A stretch of 64,000 bases of DNA from NCBI GenBank assembly GCA_030141605.1, contig JAQGDQ010000025.1, forward strand, positions 1 through 64,000. The letters are read 5' to 3'. The position numbers were made by a program, and so were the translations under genes. The notes under the pieces are model-generated. The model was not told the origin of the DNA and ran no database searches. It saw only the letters and a list, made by a program, of their open reading frames with translations. This stretch comes from Tubiluchus corallicola. Taxonomy: Eukaryota > Priapulida > Priapulimorpha > Priapulimorphida > Tubiluchidae. This document shows positions 24,407 to 38,662 of the stretch, piece after piece; position 1 is the first letter of the stretch, and each line of letters starts with the position of its first letter.

Positions 24407-24740
24407 TTATTAACTAATGTTTCGGACTATAGCTGTGCATTATAGCGGACTATACCAGTGCAAGAATTTGCATCTAATTAATGCAAAATGATGTGAGTAG
24501 ATCCAAGTTTTCTTCTGTATCAGTTATTTCTAGAAGCATTTATACTACGTCGAATAATGCATAATTTTCTTGCTTTCGTAATTTATAAGACACGAGGTTG
24601 AGTAAATATTTATAAATTTTATTGAATTTATGTTATTTTTTTTATAAATGAACGAACAGCAAGTACATATAGCTAACGGTTATATGTACGAGTGTATCCT
24701 GCGTTACGTAAACTGAATGTAAATTATATTTATAACACTT

Positions 24741-26964
<2,224 letters not shown>

Positions 26965-27843
26965 TCAAGACTTGCGTTTCCCATGGAAAACATTGAAATT
27001 TGCAGGTAAAGTCACAGAAACAGGTAGCTGTGTTCCAGCACAGGATAACGCATTATGCATCAATGACACCGCAGGATGAGGATTTGTTATCAAATGATCT
27101 GCTCTTGTATGAGCCACGGGCATGTGGGTTGTCCAATGCGGATCTTGCCCGTGTTTTAACGGCAACGGCACGGCCGGTGTTCCGACTACGGGCGTCGGTT
27201 TGACGGGTGCTGGTCCGGGAATCCGTACTGGGTGCGCTCCTAAACCGGGTAGACAAATCGTGTTGGAACCCGGCACACCGTGCTGTTTGTAGTCCATTGC
27301 TAGAATGTTGTCTATCGAAAACGGTTGTTTGTACACAGGTGACGAATGCACGCTGGGATATATAGCAGGTATAGGCGCATTAGCTGCTGCTGATAAATTT
27401 GCTAAGTCGATTTGTTTAGCTGATCTATGCAAAAATGCTGCCGTCACCGGATCCATTGGCTTAAAATCGATAGGTCCGTAAATCGATGATTTCTGGAATG
27501 ACAAACGTGGTTGTTTGAATCGCTTCCGCCTTCTCAAGAAACTTCCGTTTTCAAACATGTCTCCGCACATGGGATGGAGAGCCCAGTAGCTGCCCTTCCC
27601 GGGTCTGTCCGGCCTCCGAGGAATCTTTATGAAGCAATCGTTGAATGAGAGGTTGTGACGCAAAGAGTTCTGCCAGCGTTGCGTGTTTTTGCGATAATAG
27701 GGAAAGTTGTCCATGATAAATTTGTAGATTTCGTTCAAAGACATCATTTTATCCGCAGAACTTTGTATGGCCATTGCCGTCAATGAAATGTACGAATACG
27801 GTGGTTTTTGATCACCATACGTCGCCTTACCTGGCCGTGGCAT
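26965..27843 (-). CDS. foxB: forkhead transcription factor FoxB
   Basis: The intronless frame of 292 residues starts [20 protein letters not shown], the N-terminal signature of the FoxB subfamily in which the forkhead domain begins almost at the first residue. The winged-helix DNA-binding domain covers about residues 12-105. Recognition helix 3 is [19 protein letters not shown] (53-71), and the basic wing RRRKRFK is at 104-110. Residues 175-181, FSIDNIL, match the engrailed-homology-1 consensus FxIxxIL, a Groucho/TLE corepressor contact, so repression is plausible. The rest of the C-terminus is Pro/His/Ala-rich and unstructured. The protein is somewhat shorter than vertebrate FOXB1 (about 325 residues). 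Start and stop are unambiguous and the gene looks intact. FoxB proteins act in the nucleus, often in neural and ectodermal patterning; the role here is inferred from the family. Confidence 0.95.
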   Translation of the reverse strand: MPRPGKATYGDQKPPYSYISLTAMAIQSSADKMMSLNEIYKFIMDNFPYYRKNTQRWQNSLRHNLSFNDCFIKIPRRPDRPGKGSYWALHPMCGDMFENGSFLRRRKRFKQPRLSFQKSSIYGPIDFKPMDPVTAAFLHRSAKQIDLANLSAAANAPIPAIYPSVHSSPVYKQPFSIDNILAMDYKQHGVPGSNTICLPGLGAHPVRIPGPAPVKPTPVVGTPAVPLPLKHGQDPHWTTHMPVAHTRADHLITNPHPAVSLMHNALSCAGTQLPVSVTLPANFNVFHGKRKS

Positions 27844-28068
27844 TTTTTCACAAATTCACCTGACTTCTGCACTTATAATGTCTGTCAATTGGAGAATGAA
27901 TTGACGGGTTCCAATAGAAGAGTTCACTGTTTATTCAAACATACTTTACACGTGTTTTTCACACAAAACACACTCGCCTTTATTACAAGTATATAACATT
28001 TCAACAAGTAAACACAGCAAACGTATCAACAGACGTTTGACCAAGCGAAATTTGTGTAAGCATGCGCA

Positions 28069-28076
28069 CTTATAAG
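28069..28076 (-). promoter_or_regulatory. TATA-like element upstream of FoxB
   Basis: CTTATAAG lies about 226 bp upstream of the FoxB ATG and would give a 5' UTR near 200 bases. Motif evidence only. Confidence 0.3.
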
Positions 28077-28153
28077 GGAAACCGTCTGTATTTACAAAGC
28101 TTTTCTATGGAGTAATACACAAGTACAAGCGTCAATCATGTCAGCGATGAATA

Positions 28154-28161
28154 GGCGGGGC
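28154..28161. promoter_or_regulatory. GC box (GGCGGGGC) near FoxB
   Basis: This Sp1/KLF-type motif lies about 80 bp beyond the TATA-like sequence. The surrounding stretch is richer in G+C than most of the window, consistent with a promoter. Confidence 0.35.
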
Positions 28162-29578
28162 TTCTGCGGTGAATGAATCGCGCTGCTCCCAAGCACACAA
28201 AATCCCTTTCCATGGCCTTTCAAACGCCCTAATATAAAAATAACAGCTTATGGTCACCTCTCAATAGCATTAGGGATTAGCTTGCTAAGAAAAATAGGAC
28301 CTACGTGGCCTCTAAATAGGCGAAATAGGAAACAGATTTCGTGGTTCGTCATTCGGCCCGCTTCACGTAGATCTGACAGTGAATGATAAACGGGCCGTGT
28401 GTGGCTTGGAATTTAAGACGTACACTTGAACAATGTGCCAAGGAGATTAGAAAGCTCTCATTGCACTTTTCGTATGTTAATACAAAACACAAATGTTAGC
28501 AAAACCAGCTCAGCTTAGGCAGTGTTTCAGTTCAACTTGGCAAGCAGGTAATCCAACCTGTAATCAACAAACGGTGAGATTAAGCGAGCTTAGTTCACCT
28601 TGTCAAAAAACCGGGCAAACCGCGCGCTGCCGAGTGCTAAAAGTTGATTAGGTCTTTTGTCACACGACGTAATCGGCGCTAAGATCTAAGCAAGATGGTT
28701 AGAACATCTTAAGACGTTGTAGCGCAGCTATGTAAACGAACAATTGTCTTGTGTCAATCATCAAGGGAACCGCCGTGGGTTTTGCTCACTAAGCTGTTAC
28801 CGGATAATGACAGTAACAAGTTTATTGCAACGCCTGATCTTACTGAATTTGAAAGCCAAAACGACCAGGTGTTGGCAATAAAGACATCAAAGTCAACAAT
28901 GGATGGTTTTAATAGGAATTTGGGTTTGTTTTGTATGAGCGTGAATTCTCCCGCTCCTGGGCGCACTGGTAGAATTACAAGGAGTAAAATACGACCACCT
29001 ACGAGCGCTGTGGGTGAGGGGGAAAATGAAAGCGATCTTAAAACGCAATTTATTCCAGAGCAGGTGACTCATGCCGTATATATTAGCATAATTAATAACT
29101 TGACGTTTCCGAAAATTATTCTTGTTGGAAAACTTGATTTTTAGGTAATGAGTTTCCAATTCTACCTGTTTTGTCTAATTGCATAGATATATCAAACTAT
29201 TAATTTTTTGGAGTAATTTTGCAGGATAATCACATTTTCTCATTAAATATATACGTGAAACTCAAACAAAGGTGTGACAAATACAATGCTTAATGTTTAA
29301 ATATCACAAAAAAAATCGGTAAAGAAAAAGAAAAAACGAAAACTAATGTACGTGTAAACCTAGAAAACCTAGGAAATAGAAATGTGTCAATTCTTTTTGA
29401 AATTAATTAATTGACTGAACATCTAATTAATGCAGATGGCTATCGAGTTATTAATGACAATATTTTCTGGTGACTGTTAATAAAGTCACAGGAAAATAAT
29501 CACTATTTTAGCTGGGAAAAAAGTCAAAATCAATTTTAGCTATGGTTAGTGGTTAGCGTTATGGTAAAGTGGCATTTG
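28162..29578. other. intergenic, FoxB upstream region
   Basis: No gene is supported. An open frame of 131 codons at 28749-29144 starts with TTG and has no recognisable domain. FoxB regulatory sequence is likely here, but I cannot delimit it. Confidence 0.35.
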
Positions 29579-29766
29579 TGTAGCATCTGCAGTGCGTTAT
29601 GCGTTATCCACCGGAGTGCGGAATAGCTGCGCAGAAATAAATAAGAAATAGGAGCACAAAAAATAACACATAACGCAGGTCAGATAAACGGCAGCATTGA
29701 AAACAATATAAACCGATTTTATCTATTCCGCACCTCCCAAAACGCATACGCATTCCGGATGCTACA
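29579..29766. mobile_element. MITE with about 45-bp terminal inverted repeats
   Basis: The left end 29579-29626 starts TGTAGCATCTGCAGTGCG and ends GTGCGGAATAG. The reverse complement of 29723-29766 starts TGTAGCATCCGGAATGCG and ends GTGCGGAATAG. The 188-bp element has an A-rich interior and no coding capacity. I could not define the target-site duplication. Confidence 0.75.
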
Positions 29767-29979
29767 TAATCGCTACTTTAGGGTTAGAATTATTTCAAAT
29801 TTTCTGTGCCATTCCTGAGACTTTTTTCCTCTTACTTTTTTCCTGTGGCTTTTTTCTGTGACTCTTTACCTATGACTTTTTTACTTGGATTCTTTTCTCT
29901 ATCCCCAGAAAGAGATATTACTTTCTTCAGGCCGTGAATAATAAGGAGTAGAACTTCTGTGAAAAAGTCACTCAAAAGC

Positions 29980-30050
29980 CAGAGTTGAACCTGGGGCATC
30001 TGGCTTACAAGAAGTATGTTCTGTCAGTAAAGCAATGAGACTTTATTGAC
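29980..30050 (-). mobile_element. tRNA-derived SINE-like fragment
   Basis: On the minus strand, CCAGGTTCAACTCTGG is a B-box-like arm. It follows CTTGTAAGCCAG, which resembles the anticodon arm of a Thr-type tRNA. No intact cloverleaf is seen. Confidence 0.4.
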
Positions 30051-30836
30051 GGTTTGATAATGAAATTTAGTTATAGGCGAATTACAAGAGAATTACTCAA
30101 AATAACAAAAACGTGAAAAACATGAATTATGATTTAGCAACTATGGACGTTTTTTCGTAACAGATCTTTCCTGTTATTTCGTACAGAAAAGTAGTATTAG
30201 CAATTAATAGGATTATTAACCTATCGAAATTGTTGAAATTGGTAAGCGCATAGTATGAATCTTACGCCAATACATTTAACTGTAGTTTAAAGACATCTTA
30301 CGGCCACAAAAGTTGTAAGTTATTAACACATCGTGATCTTGTTATTGTGGAATATTTATTTGCTTTCTAAAGTATGAAGGACTCACTGTATTAGAGGAGA
30401 GGAGGAGGAGCAAGAGCAGGAGTAGCACTTTAAACGTTCTATAAAAATTGCTTTTAAGTAGTCAGTAATGGTACATAAGACCTAACACACGTTCACAATT
30501 TATAGACACATACGCAAAAATATGCAGAAAGGGAAAATTAAATTTAATGAAAATTGTAAAGACTAATAAGTGATTTTTAGTTACACATAAGTGATGATTT
30601 TGTGTTAAGTAGTTTTTCGTGGTTATTATGGCGCTCATAAAGTAAAGACTAAGTCCTGAAAGGGTAAAAACTGGAGTCCTAAAAGTCTTGACGTGAAATA
30701 TAGTTACGTTTCTAACAGGGGCTTAAAATCAGCCTGCCTGCTCAAGTGAACAATGAACAGTTTATAAAAAAACAATAAATAATACTTCGACCTTGCTTTT
30801 ACCATCTTAATTGCTAGAGGCTAGAGCGTGCGTTCG

Positions 30837-30838
<2 letters not shown>

Positions 30839-30880
<42 letters not shown>
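30839..30880. repeat. (CT)n microsatellite
   Basis: About 21 uninterrupted CT units. Confidence 0.95.
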
Positions 30881-30884
<4 letters not shown>

Positions 30885-30955
30885 TGATGACATAGTACGT
30901 AAATCGCGCGTCGCGTAAGCTGCTGGCTCTTGGTTCAAGCCCTGGCCTTCAATGA
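30881..30955 (+). mobile_element. tRNA-derived SINE-like fragment
   Basis: TGACATAGTACG fits an A box at 10 of 12 positions, and TTGGTTCAAGCCCTGG fits a B box about 40 bp later. The stems do not pair well enough for a functional tRNA. Confidence 0.4.
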
Positions 30956-32786
30956 ATTTTTCATAGTTTCTTCCTTACCAACATAAGACATACTTTATTG
31001 CCTCCTTCTTCGAGTGGAACAAGCTTATCAGTAATAATCTGATAAACATGTAGGCCAACAATAATTAGTTGCCAATTCGTTAACTTAACAAATCAAATTT
31101 TAAAACTAAATTACACTTTTTATGTATTCTATATTGGTACGTATAGCTGTTCAATGATTAGGTATATTTTGGTTCCTGAGTACACATGTGAATGTATACG
31201 TGTATTTCGGGCATTTTTTAAAAAAAATTTAATTGAAAAGTCCAAATGAAGTAGTTACATCAGCTGGCAACACTCGTGAAAAGCTAAGAAAAAGAAAAGT
31301 TTTATTAATTTAAATTAGGAAATTCACAGCAGCGATTAAGAATCTACTCTGGCCAAAGAGCCATCGGCCAGAGACACACGTGCATCAACAGAAGACCAGA
31401 AAAACAATTTTGAAGGGAAAAAGAGAATTTTAAAGTATATTATCCCAAAAATATTTTTCATTTAAAGTTGTATTACTTAGCATTACGCTTACTGTTCGAA
31501 AGACTTACGTAATTAGAATTTTTAATAATTTAAAATGTTCTCGCCACCTCTGACTCACTCCAAAACACATTACTGACCTTATTAACAACGTAAAGTAATG
31601 TGTACTGTTGCTTAGTATGATCTGATTCTTTCTTTTAAATTTGTGCAACGTTATCTAAACATGATTCAAACGACTTACGGAAAATGGCTGTGCTTGACGG
31701 TCATTGAAGTTTAAGTTTATAAGTTTTATACAACTTTCTCCGTATGCAAAAACAGAATATAAATGAAAACATATTTTTAAGCTTTATTTATGAACAGCGT
31801 TTTCTTGTCCTTTAAACTTATTTATAAAATAGTAAGTAAGTAATTTATTGTCACTACACCTGGTTATTTGTACAATAGCAGTTTTTAGCCTATTTTGGAA
31901 AATGTAATGATTTGTTAAATTTTTATTTTTAATTTTCTTGTAGCATGTGAAAACTCATTGATCTCATCTGACTGCTAGATATAAAGAATTTTTATTTAGT
32001 TTTAATTAAAAAAGAAATTCATTTAATAAATGAATTTATAAAATTTTATTAGCTCCTAAAAGGAAATAGCGTGCTTCTAAAGCAGTAAAATCGAGTAAAA
32101 TTAAACTTTAGTATCTCGATTTTATTATATTCCTTCCAGCAGCTAATAATTTTAATCTATCCATCTACCTATCTAAATTGTTTTAATAATTGCCACTATA
32201 AATGTGTAGCGTTGGAAAAATTTCTTAAAATTTAATAACAGCTTAACATGGGGGGGGGTAGGATTAAGGAGACTACAGATCATAAGTGGACGCATCTGAC
32301 TGGGATTTGCCAGCGCCAATCTGAAAATCACAGATTTGAGGCATTTTTCAGGCATCTAAAAGCCGTAGGTCATTACATTTACTGTGTAGAGCTACTACTC
32401 CCTCGGTTATCAGTCAAAACAGTTCAAAATACAATCAAATACAAATCAATCAGCTCTCGCTAAGTGGGTGGACGCTTGATCGCATCCGTCGCGTGCTGTG
32501 ACTGTGTACCACTGAGCGATTATCAATTAGCTAGTGTTTACTTAAATTTCAATAGATGATCTGCCCGGACGGCGTGAATGCGCCACAGCTTCTGGTTGCT
32601 AGCAACGAATGGAAGAAGCTGAGGATGTAAAAGATGAATCACGGGATTTAACTCGCTAGGTAAACACGCGAAAGGGATGCTTTGAAAAGGATAATTTCCT
32701 TTTCGGGCGAGTGATGAACACAAACGAGTTTGGAAATCATAATGGGATATGATTCTCAATGAATGCTATAGAACACCAGATCTAAA
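30956..32786. other. intergenic
   Basis: Nothing recognisable beyond short open frames. Confidence 0.4.
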
Positions 32787-33284
32787 GGAAAGGACAAGTC
32801 ATTTAGCGTGTTGGGTTTATTTTTCTGTTATCGCTTAACCTTAGAAAAAATGTAACAGAAAAAATTGCAAAAAAACTGTCTATAAAAAGAATAAAGTTAA
32901 TTTATATTATATCTGTATAGAAATTTTCAGCAGCCGCCATTCAGTTGAAAATTATGACGTAACCGGCAGATTTCATAACTTTTCGTAAGTGCGTTCTGCT
33001 TAAGCTAATTCAGACTTCTGCAGCTTACCTAGTTGTTTGTAAAACCTTTTTATACTTTGACAGAAATTGGCAGTGTGCCAGTCTTCAGCTGTGCCAATGA
33101 GCGACGTCATTGGTTGAAGAATTGGCGTTCAAAATTGGACTGCCCAAGCGTAAAATGATCGCGACTTTATAGTGATTTTACTAATTATACGAGGCGCTTA
33201 TCACAATTATATTTTAGTAAATTTTTCTAATATTTTTCTCGAACATTGAAATCAGCCCTAACTTCACAGTAGGCTTAGCCTTTC
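32787..33284 (-). mobile_element. TTAA-MITE family A, copy 3 (minus strand)
   Basis: Read on the minus strand it matches copy 2 (49938-50480) almost end to end: GATTTCAA, AATTAGTAAAATCACT, CCAATGACGTCG, GTAAGCTGCAGAAGTCTGAA and TTACGTCATAATTTTCAACT. Its ends GGAAAGGACAA and CGAAAGGCTAA are inverted repeats. They abut CTAA and TTGA, each one base from TTAA. Confidence 0.7.
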
Positions 33285-36041
33285 GTTGAGGTCCTTATTG
33301 ATACTGCAACTGTTGCTTCTGGTATCACACTGTCGTCATCATCGTCGTCATTAGTGCAAAAGTTGCTATTGGTCTTACTGTAATTGTTGTTGCTGTTGAT
33401 GTTATTACTGCTGTTGCTGTAGCCGTTGTTGTCGTTGTCTTTGTCTTTGTTGCTGTTGTTGTTAAGCACGTTTCCTTGGTACTTCGTGTTCCAGTGAATT
33501 TAAGAGAATAATAATAGTTGATATTACTGGCAGAGTCCTCCACATTTAAGTCCTTCGCAGTCTTAGGATTGGCTGAGTGATTCTAGCCTATGTCGTTCGT
33601 AACGGTTCGCGCTTGTTATTGTTACCGTTTTTATGTATGACTGCTTCTAAACAACAAGATAAATAAAAATGTCCCTTAGACTTCTTTATTGTTAAAATAT
33701 TGTAAAAATATTTTGTAGAAGATAGATTTTCAAATTAATGCACCGTGCATTTGTAACAAGTTTAAATTTAAGTTTGTAACCAGTTTTAACCTTATGATAC
33801 AATTTTTTTCAATTTGAGAAGTTTGTAGTATGCACTAAGAACGGCCATTTTTTTTAAAGCAAAGCGCTGTAGAAAGTATAAATACATGAAAATAAAGTTG
33901 ATTGAAATACCCGCATAGAGAAAACCAAGATTTTAACATTTTTGTAATGACGTTATTAAATTGTTGTCTTGAGTCAGCATGAAAATACTTTTAACTCCGT
34001 GCCAGAATAAAGTAAAAATTGCTACAGTAAGAGATGCAAAGATAAGATGATAAAGGTTTTGAGCCTTGAAAAATCACAAGTCTGCAGCCGTTTTGGCGTG
34101 CGGGAGGAGTTTTTGAAAATTTTCGAAGTTGGCATAGACTGAGTGATTTCCAAATAAATGCAAACAACGAGCAACATAATTATGTGGAATATAGACTAGC
34201 AAATGCACTTAAAGCAAATACTTATAGGCTGCTCATACAATAGTAATAGTATATAAATGCAACAAGTAAATGTATATAAGTAACGGATAGTAAAACAATC
34301 ACGAGTCTAACAAGACACAAGCCAAATCTTTGTATTTTCACTGAGCAAACCTGCGAATGCTTTCAGGTATAATTTTTCTAACCTTTCTTAAATTTATTCA
34401 AAAGAAATGATGGCGACGGTCTACGTTTTCCTGTCTTTGACGTTGTCAGTACATTTACGGGTATGTATTTAAAAATATATACAAAGGACATATGTGGTTT
34501 AATGAACTAAATTTGATAACACGTAGGGCTATTATTAATTTATTATTAAAACTTAAACACAGTTCGCTGCACAAAAAACAAATTGCAAGCAGTAAAAAAA
34601 GGAGTGGTATACGTAAACAACTTTTCAATATTGAAATATCAAATTTTGAAATTTTAAAATAGAATTATTTGCGTTGAAATGTAACAATGTACTTGCACTA
34701 GGCGAATGAAGCCCCAACCACCCCCTGCCAGCCCACTCCAAACCTTCTAGCTAAAATCGAAATTTTGACTTAATATGACAGTCAACCCAGGTATATTTTT
34801 TGTAGTGCCGAACTTATGCATTATTTTATGTTCTGCCTTAAACCTGTACATATTTTATGTTCACTGCTAACTCATGCGTCCATTACGGGCACTTATACGG
34901 GCGTATTTTATTTCCTTCACCTATGCTTGTTAATTTCTTTAGCACTATCATAGTCAGGCAATGTTTTATGGACAGTATTAAATCAAAATTTCGTATTAAT
35001 CGCTGTGTAATTACCCATGCAAAGTATGCTGACACCTGATGATTTGACAGAAATTGTAATAATAATCTTCTTAGCTTCGACTGAATATGGTAATTTATTA
35101 GACATTCATTTGACGTAGAGTATATTGCTAGGTGTTTCACAGTATTGCGAAACCATGCAGTGTTGTTTTGAGCTGTGAATTTGTGTGACATTATTTGTTG
35201 CTTTTTTCATCTTGCTTTATTGACGAAAACGAAGGGATAAAGCCCAACAAAATGACGAAAGATGGCAAAACAGCAAATAAAATAAGATAAAGAACAGAAA
35301 TAACTACTGAAACAGCCGAAATAAAGGTGCATTCCAAAAGAAATAGGTACTAAAAATTCTATAGGCATGATGGTATTACAGTAGTCTTAACAGCATTAAT
35401 ATTATAAGTATTACAGTATTATTAAAGTTCAATAAGTGTGGAAATATGGTCACGAAAGCTATACGGTAGGAGATTTGCTACAATAAAGTAAAAATATAAT
35501 ATTATTACTCTTACAAGTCAGTATGGTGTTATCTTGCATATTTACAGGTTCATTTTGTCGTGTTTTTACTGCACTGTTTCGTTAAACACCCATTACAGCA
35601 AAAGCAGACAAAACTTGCCGTGAAAGTAAATACTAAAAACTGCAAAAAGATGGAAAAATGACCGGAAAATGGAAGAAGAACTAATGATCCAGTGACTAGT
35701 GGAAAAAACTAAACCATGAAATTTTGATTTTTGGTTGTCATACAAGATACGGAGTTAATTACTAGAGACTAATTAATTTTTATGCCTTAAGTAATTTTAA
35801 TAGTGGAATTATAAGTTTTTTACAGCAAAACGATAAATAAAAGATTACTAATTAAATCATTTTCTTTTATTAGCAATTATAAACTCGGCAAACTACGATT
35901 ATATATGAAGGTGATATTATAATTAATAAATAATAGATAAGTAAATAAATAAATAGATAAATAAATAAATAAGTAAATAATATACGTAATTATCAATTAC
36001 TGTATCGTACCAAAAATACATAAGCACAATTAATGATAAAT
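33285..36041. other. intergenic
   Basis: No gene is supported. There is an imperfect GTT/GCT tract at about 33357-33465 and a degenerate AAAT tract at about 35935-35980. Confidence 0.4.
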
Positions 36042-36075
36042 TAATTAATTACAATTAATTAATTGTAATTAATTA
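36042..36075. repeat. perfect 34-bp AT palindrome
   Basis: The sequence is symmetrical about the point between 36058 and 36059. All 17 pairs match, including an internal C/G pair. Confidence 0.9.
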
Positions 36076-36547
36076 TAAAATCGGCATGAAAATAATTGGT
36101 TTGCTGGTTTATACAACTAATTTCAAATGTATTCAACTAATTGTAAATCTAAAAAACATCACAGTTCATACGATGACAATCACTAGGCGTTATCAATTGT
36201 TAGGTAACGATTTTATCATACTGTTAATTCTTACCACTTTTTTTGTCTTCTTATTACTGTTTGCCCGTTTTTGCAATTAAGAAAACAAAAACCAGCATAA
36301 AGCGGTATACTAAAAATAACTATAGTAATATAGCTAGTTGCTTTGGGGCTTGTGTTTGCGACCCGATTGAGTTATCCATGTTAAATATTAGCAGAAGGAT
36401 GCATAAGCAACAAAAAATCTATTGAATCTTTTTTTGAATGGACAATACTGATTGCGAAGATTAAAAACTTGATCCATTCAAGTGTTTGATATTTCATTTC
36501 TTTTAGATTGACACTTATGTACAAAAGCGTGTTCACAAAGACCGGCA

Positions 36548-37103
36548 GTACGGTACGGTATGAAAAAATACCGCAATTCGTACCTTTAAAAATGCCGTAC
36601 AGTAATTTCGGACCAAATTTCGTGCCAAATAGGCACACATGTAGGATCTACTAGGAATGGCATAAAAATTAATTGTAAATACGATTAGTTCACCATATTT
36701 TATTATGAGTTTATGCAAGTATGAAAAAAACCGTTGTTTGATCTTCTGTATTATTTATTTTACGTTACATTTCTATATAGTAACATAGTCATAGAAATTT
36801 TAATAATCAGAAATAGCAGTTAAAAAACCGATGTTAAATAAATAGATGACAATAGCGGAAAGTAATCTACCCAGTTTGTAAACAACAAATTAACAATGAA
36901 CGTAATTTACGGGAAATAACAAGGGCGCTTTTAAACTGGACACTTTTGCACCCAAAACGAACAAGTTGTCCACCAATGACGTCATCGCGTGCTGAGTTAC
37001 GGACCAATGAAAACATTACGAAAAGCTGAGTAAAAATAGTACAGAAAATGTACGACAAACGTACTGACAGAATACCGTAATTCAATACCTTACTGCCAGC
37101 TTT
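36548..37103. mobile_element. possible DNA transposon remnant with short TIRs
   Basis: The left end has GGCAGTACGGTACGGTAT. The right end, reverse-complemented, has GGCAGTAAGGTATTGAATTA. The interior carries further GTAC/TACCG motifs but no transposase-like frame. No clear target duplication. Confidence 0.35.
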
Positions 37104-37107
37104 GGTT

Positions 37108-37192
37108 CTCACCGTACTCATAATACTCACCGTGCTCACTGTGCTCGCCGTGCTCACCGTGCCCACCGTGCTCACTGTGCTCACTTTGCTCA
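37108..37192. repeat. 9-bp minisatellite (CTCACCGTG)
   Basis: About nine imperfect units. The triplet periodicity produces a Val-Ser-Thr open frame on the other strand that I do not believe is a gene. Confidence 0.8.
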
Positions 37193-38457
37193 GCTTCTTC
37201 AGTAGTAACTGGCTGATCACAATGGTGTTTTCACGCACTTTGCTTTCATCAGCACTTCATTGTTTTACAATTAATCAATAGCCTTTTATTCACTGAACTC
37301 ATTTTAATATAGTAGTAATCATTTGCGCCCCTTTCTTCTCAATTAAAACCTTTCGTTCTTACTTAAGATCGCAATTATTTCAGTAAAGCCACGTTCACGT
37401 TGTTGTACAGAAAATGTTTTTTGCATTAATATTATAATTGTATTATAATAATAAACGCACAAAATTAATACAAGAAGAACAACATCCAGATGTGTACCAG
37501 ATGAGTAATCGACCAAAAAAATCCTACTAAAGTTAAGCATTAGTGTTTAGACTAATTATTTACGTTTTTTGCCTTCAATTCATTTCGGCAACATAATTAC
37601 TTTTTTTCAGAAAACTGCAAAACAAAATATAATAATAGTTCAAACTACTGCATCCATAACCTAGTTATGTGCTATTTTTCATACAATTGTAGAAAAAACA
37701 CAATTTTAGTAATGTTAACGTATATAATCTGCTAAATAATCTGATAAATAATTTTTGCTGCAAACTATTAGACTAATTATTAGCTCATAGGGCTGCTATG
37801 AAAATATTGGTATAGTAAGATCAACGAATATGACGTAAGCTCTTTGGCTTGCACGCAATCGTTGCTTTACTGCATTATGCACTACATTCCTTTTATGTTG
37901 AAACCACAACGCTATGAAGCATGAACGAGCACTGAAGCCAAGATTAGCGCCACCAAAACACGTCGTTTCCATTAAATTGAGTAATAATATAAGCACGAGG
38001 CGTAGACCGCCCTTAACACACCTCATTTGCGTCTCGTGATTTTATATAGTTATAATGACTTTATGTTCGGCCTGGCAGAATGGAGCTTAATAGCCTTCGT
38101 TTCCAAATATTGCCTTAACTTGCACAAACAGAATTTAGAGTGATGTCGTTTTGGTTTTAAGTTAATGGCACACCAGCTCGTAAAATAAACAGCAGGAACG
38201 TATTGTTTATTTTTAGATTTATTTCTTTCCTTCTGGTACAAAATCCGCCGTAAATTTTAAAAATGTCAAAACTTACAGGATTTGCAAATAACACTTCGGT
38301 AATTACTAATTAAAGCACATTATTTATTTATTTATTTATTTGTTTAATGTAATATTATCGCGCTTCGTTTATAATCGTAGTGTGTTCAAATTGTTTAACA
38401 TTGTGTTCAACAAATAAAGTGTACATTGTAACGAAGCCGTGACTGACAAAACTCTGT
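37193..38457. other. intergenic
   Basis: No gene is supported. Confidence 0.4.
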
Positions 38458-38662
38458 AAGCGACTCGAAGGTTATTTAAAAGACAGAAAATAGTTCGTAT
38501 GTCGCAGCAACTGTAAAAAATTAGGCGGTATATGTGGTGACCAACAGGGCTCAATTTTGGGCACACAACTGCTTTTAATTTATATCATTGACTTTGTCAG
38601 GCGTATCGAATAAACAATTTTCTGCTATATTTACCGATGACGCTAGTTTCGTTTTTGACAAG
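38458..38662 (+). pseudogene. LINE reverse transcriptase fragment (QGSILG region)
   Basis: The plus-strand reading gives LEGYLKDRK, a stop, then FVCRSN and GDQQGSILGTQLLLIYIIDF. This matches the RT segment normally reading SYLxNRxQxV...GVPQGSILGPLLFLxYINDL. After a frameshift, FSAIFTDDASFVF corresponds to the FADDT catalytic motif. In-frame stop, frameshift and short length show it is dead. It is closest by eye to jockey/L2/CR1-type LINEs. Confidence 0.7.

Noticed and set aside
28749-29144. 131-codon frame upstream of FoxB
   Set aside because: It starts with TTG, has no domain and overlaps equally open frames on the other strand.
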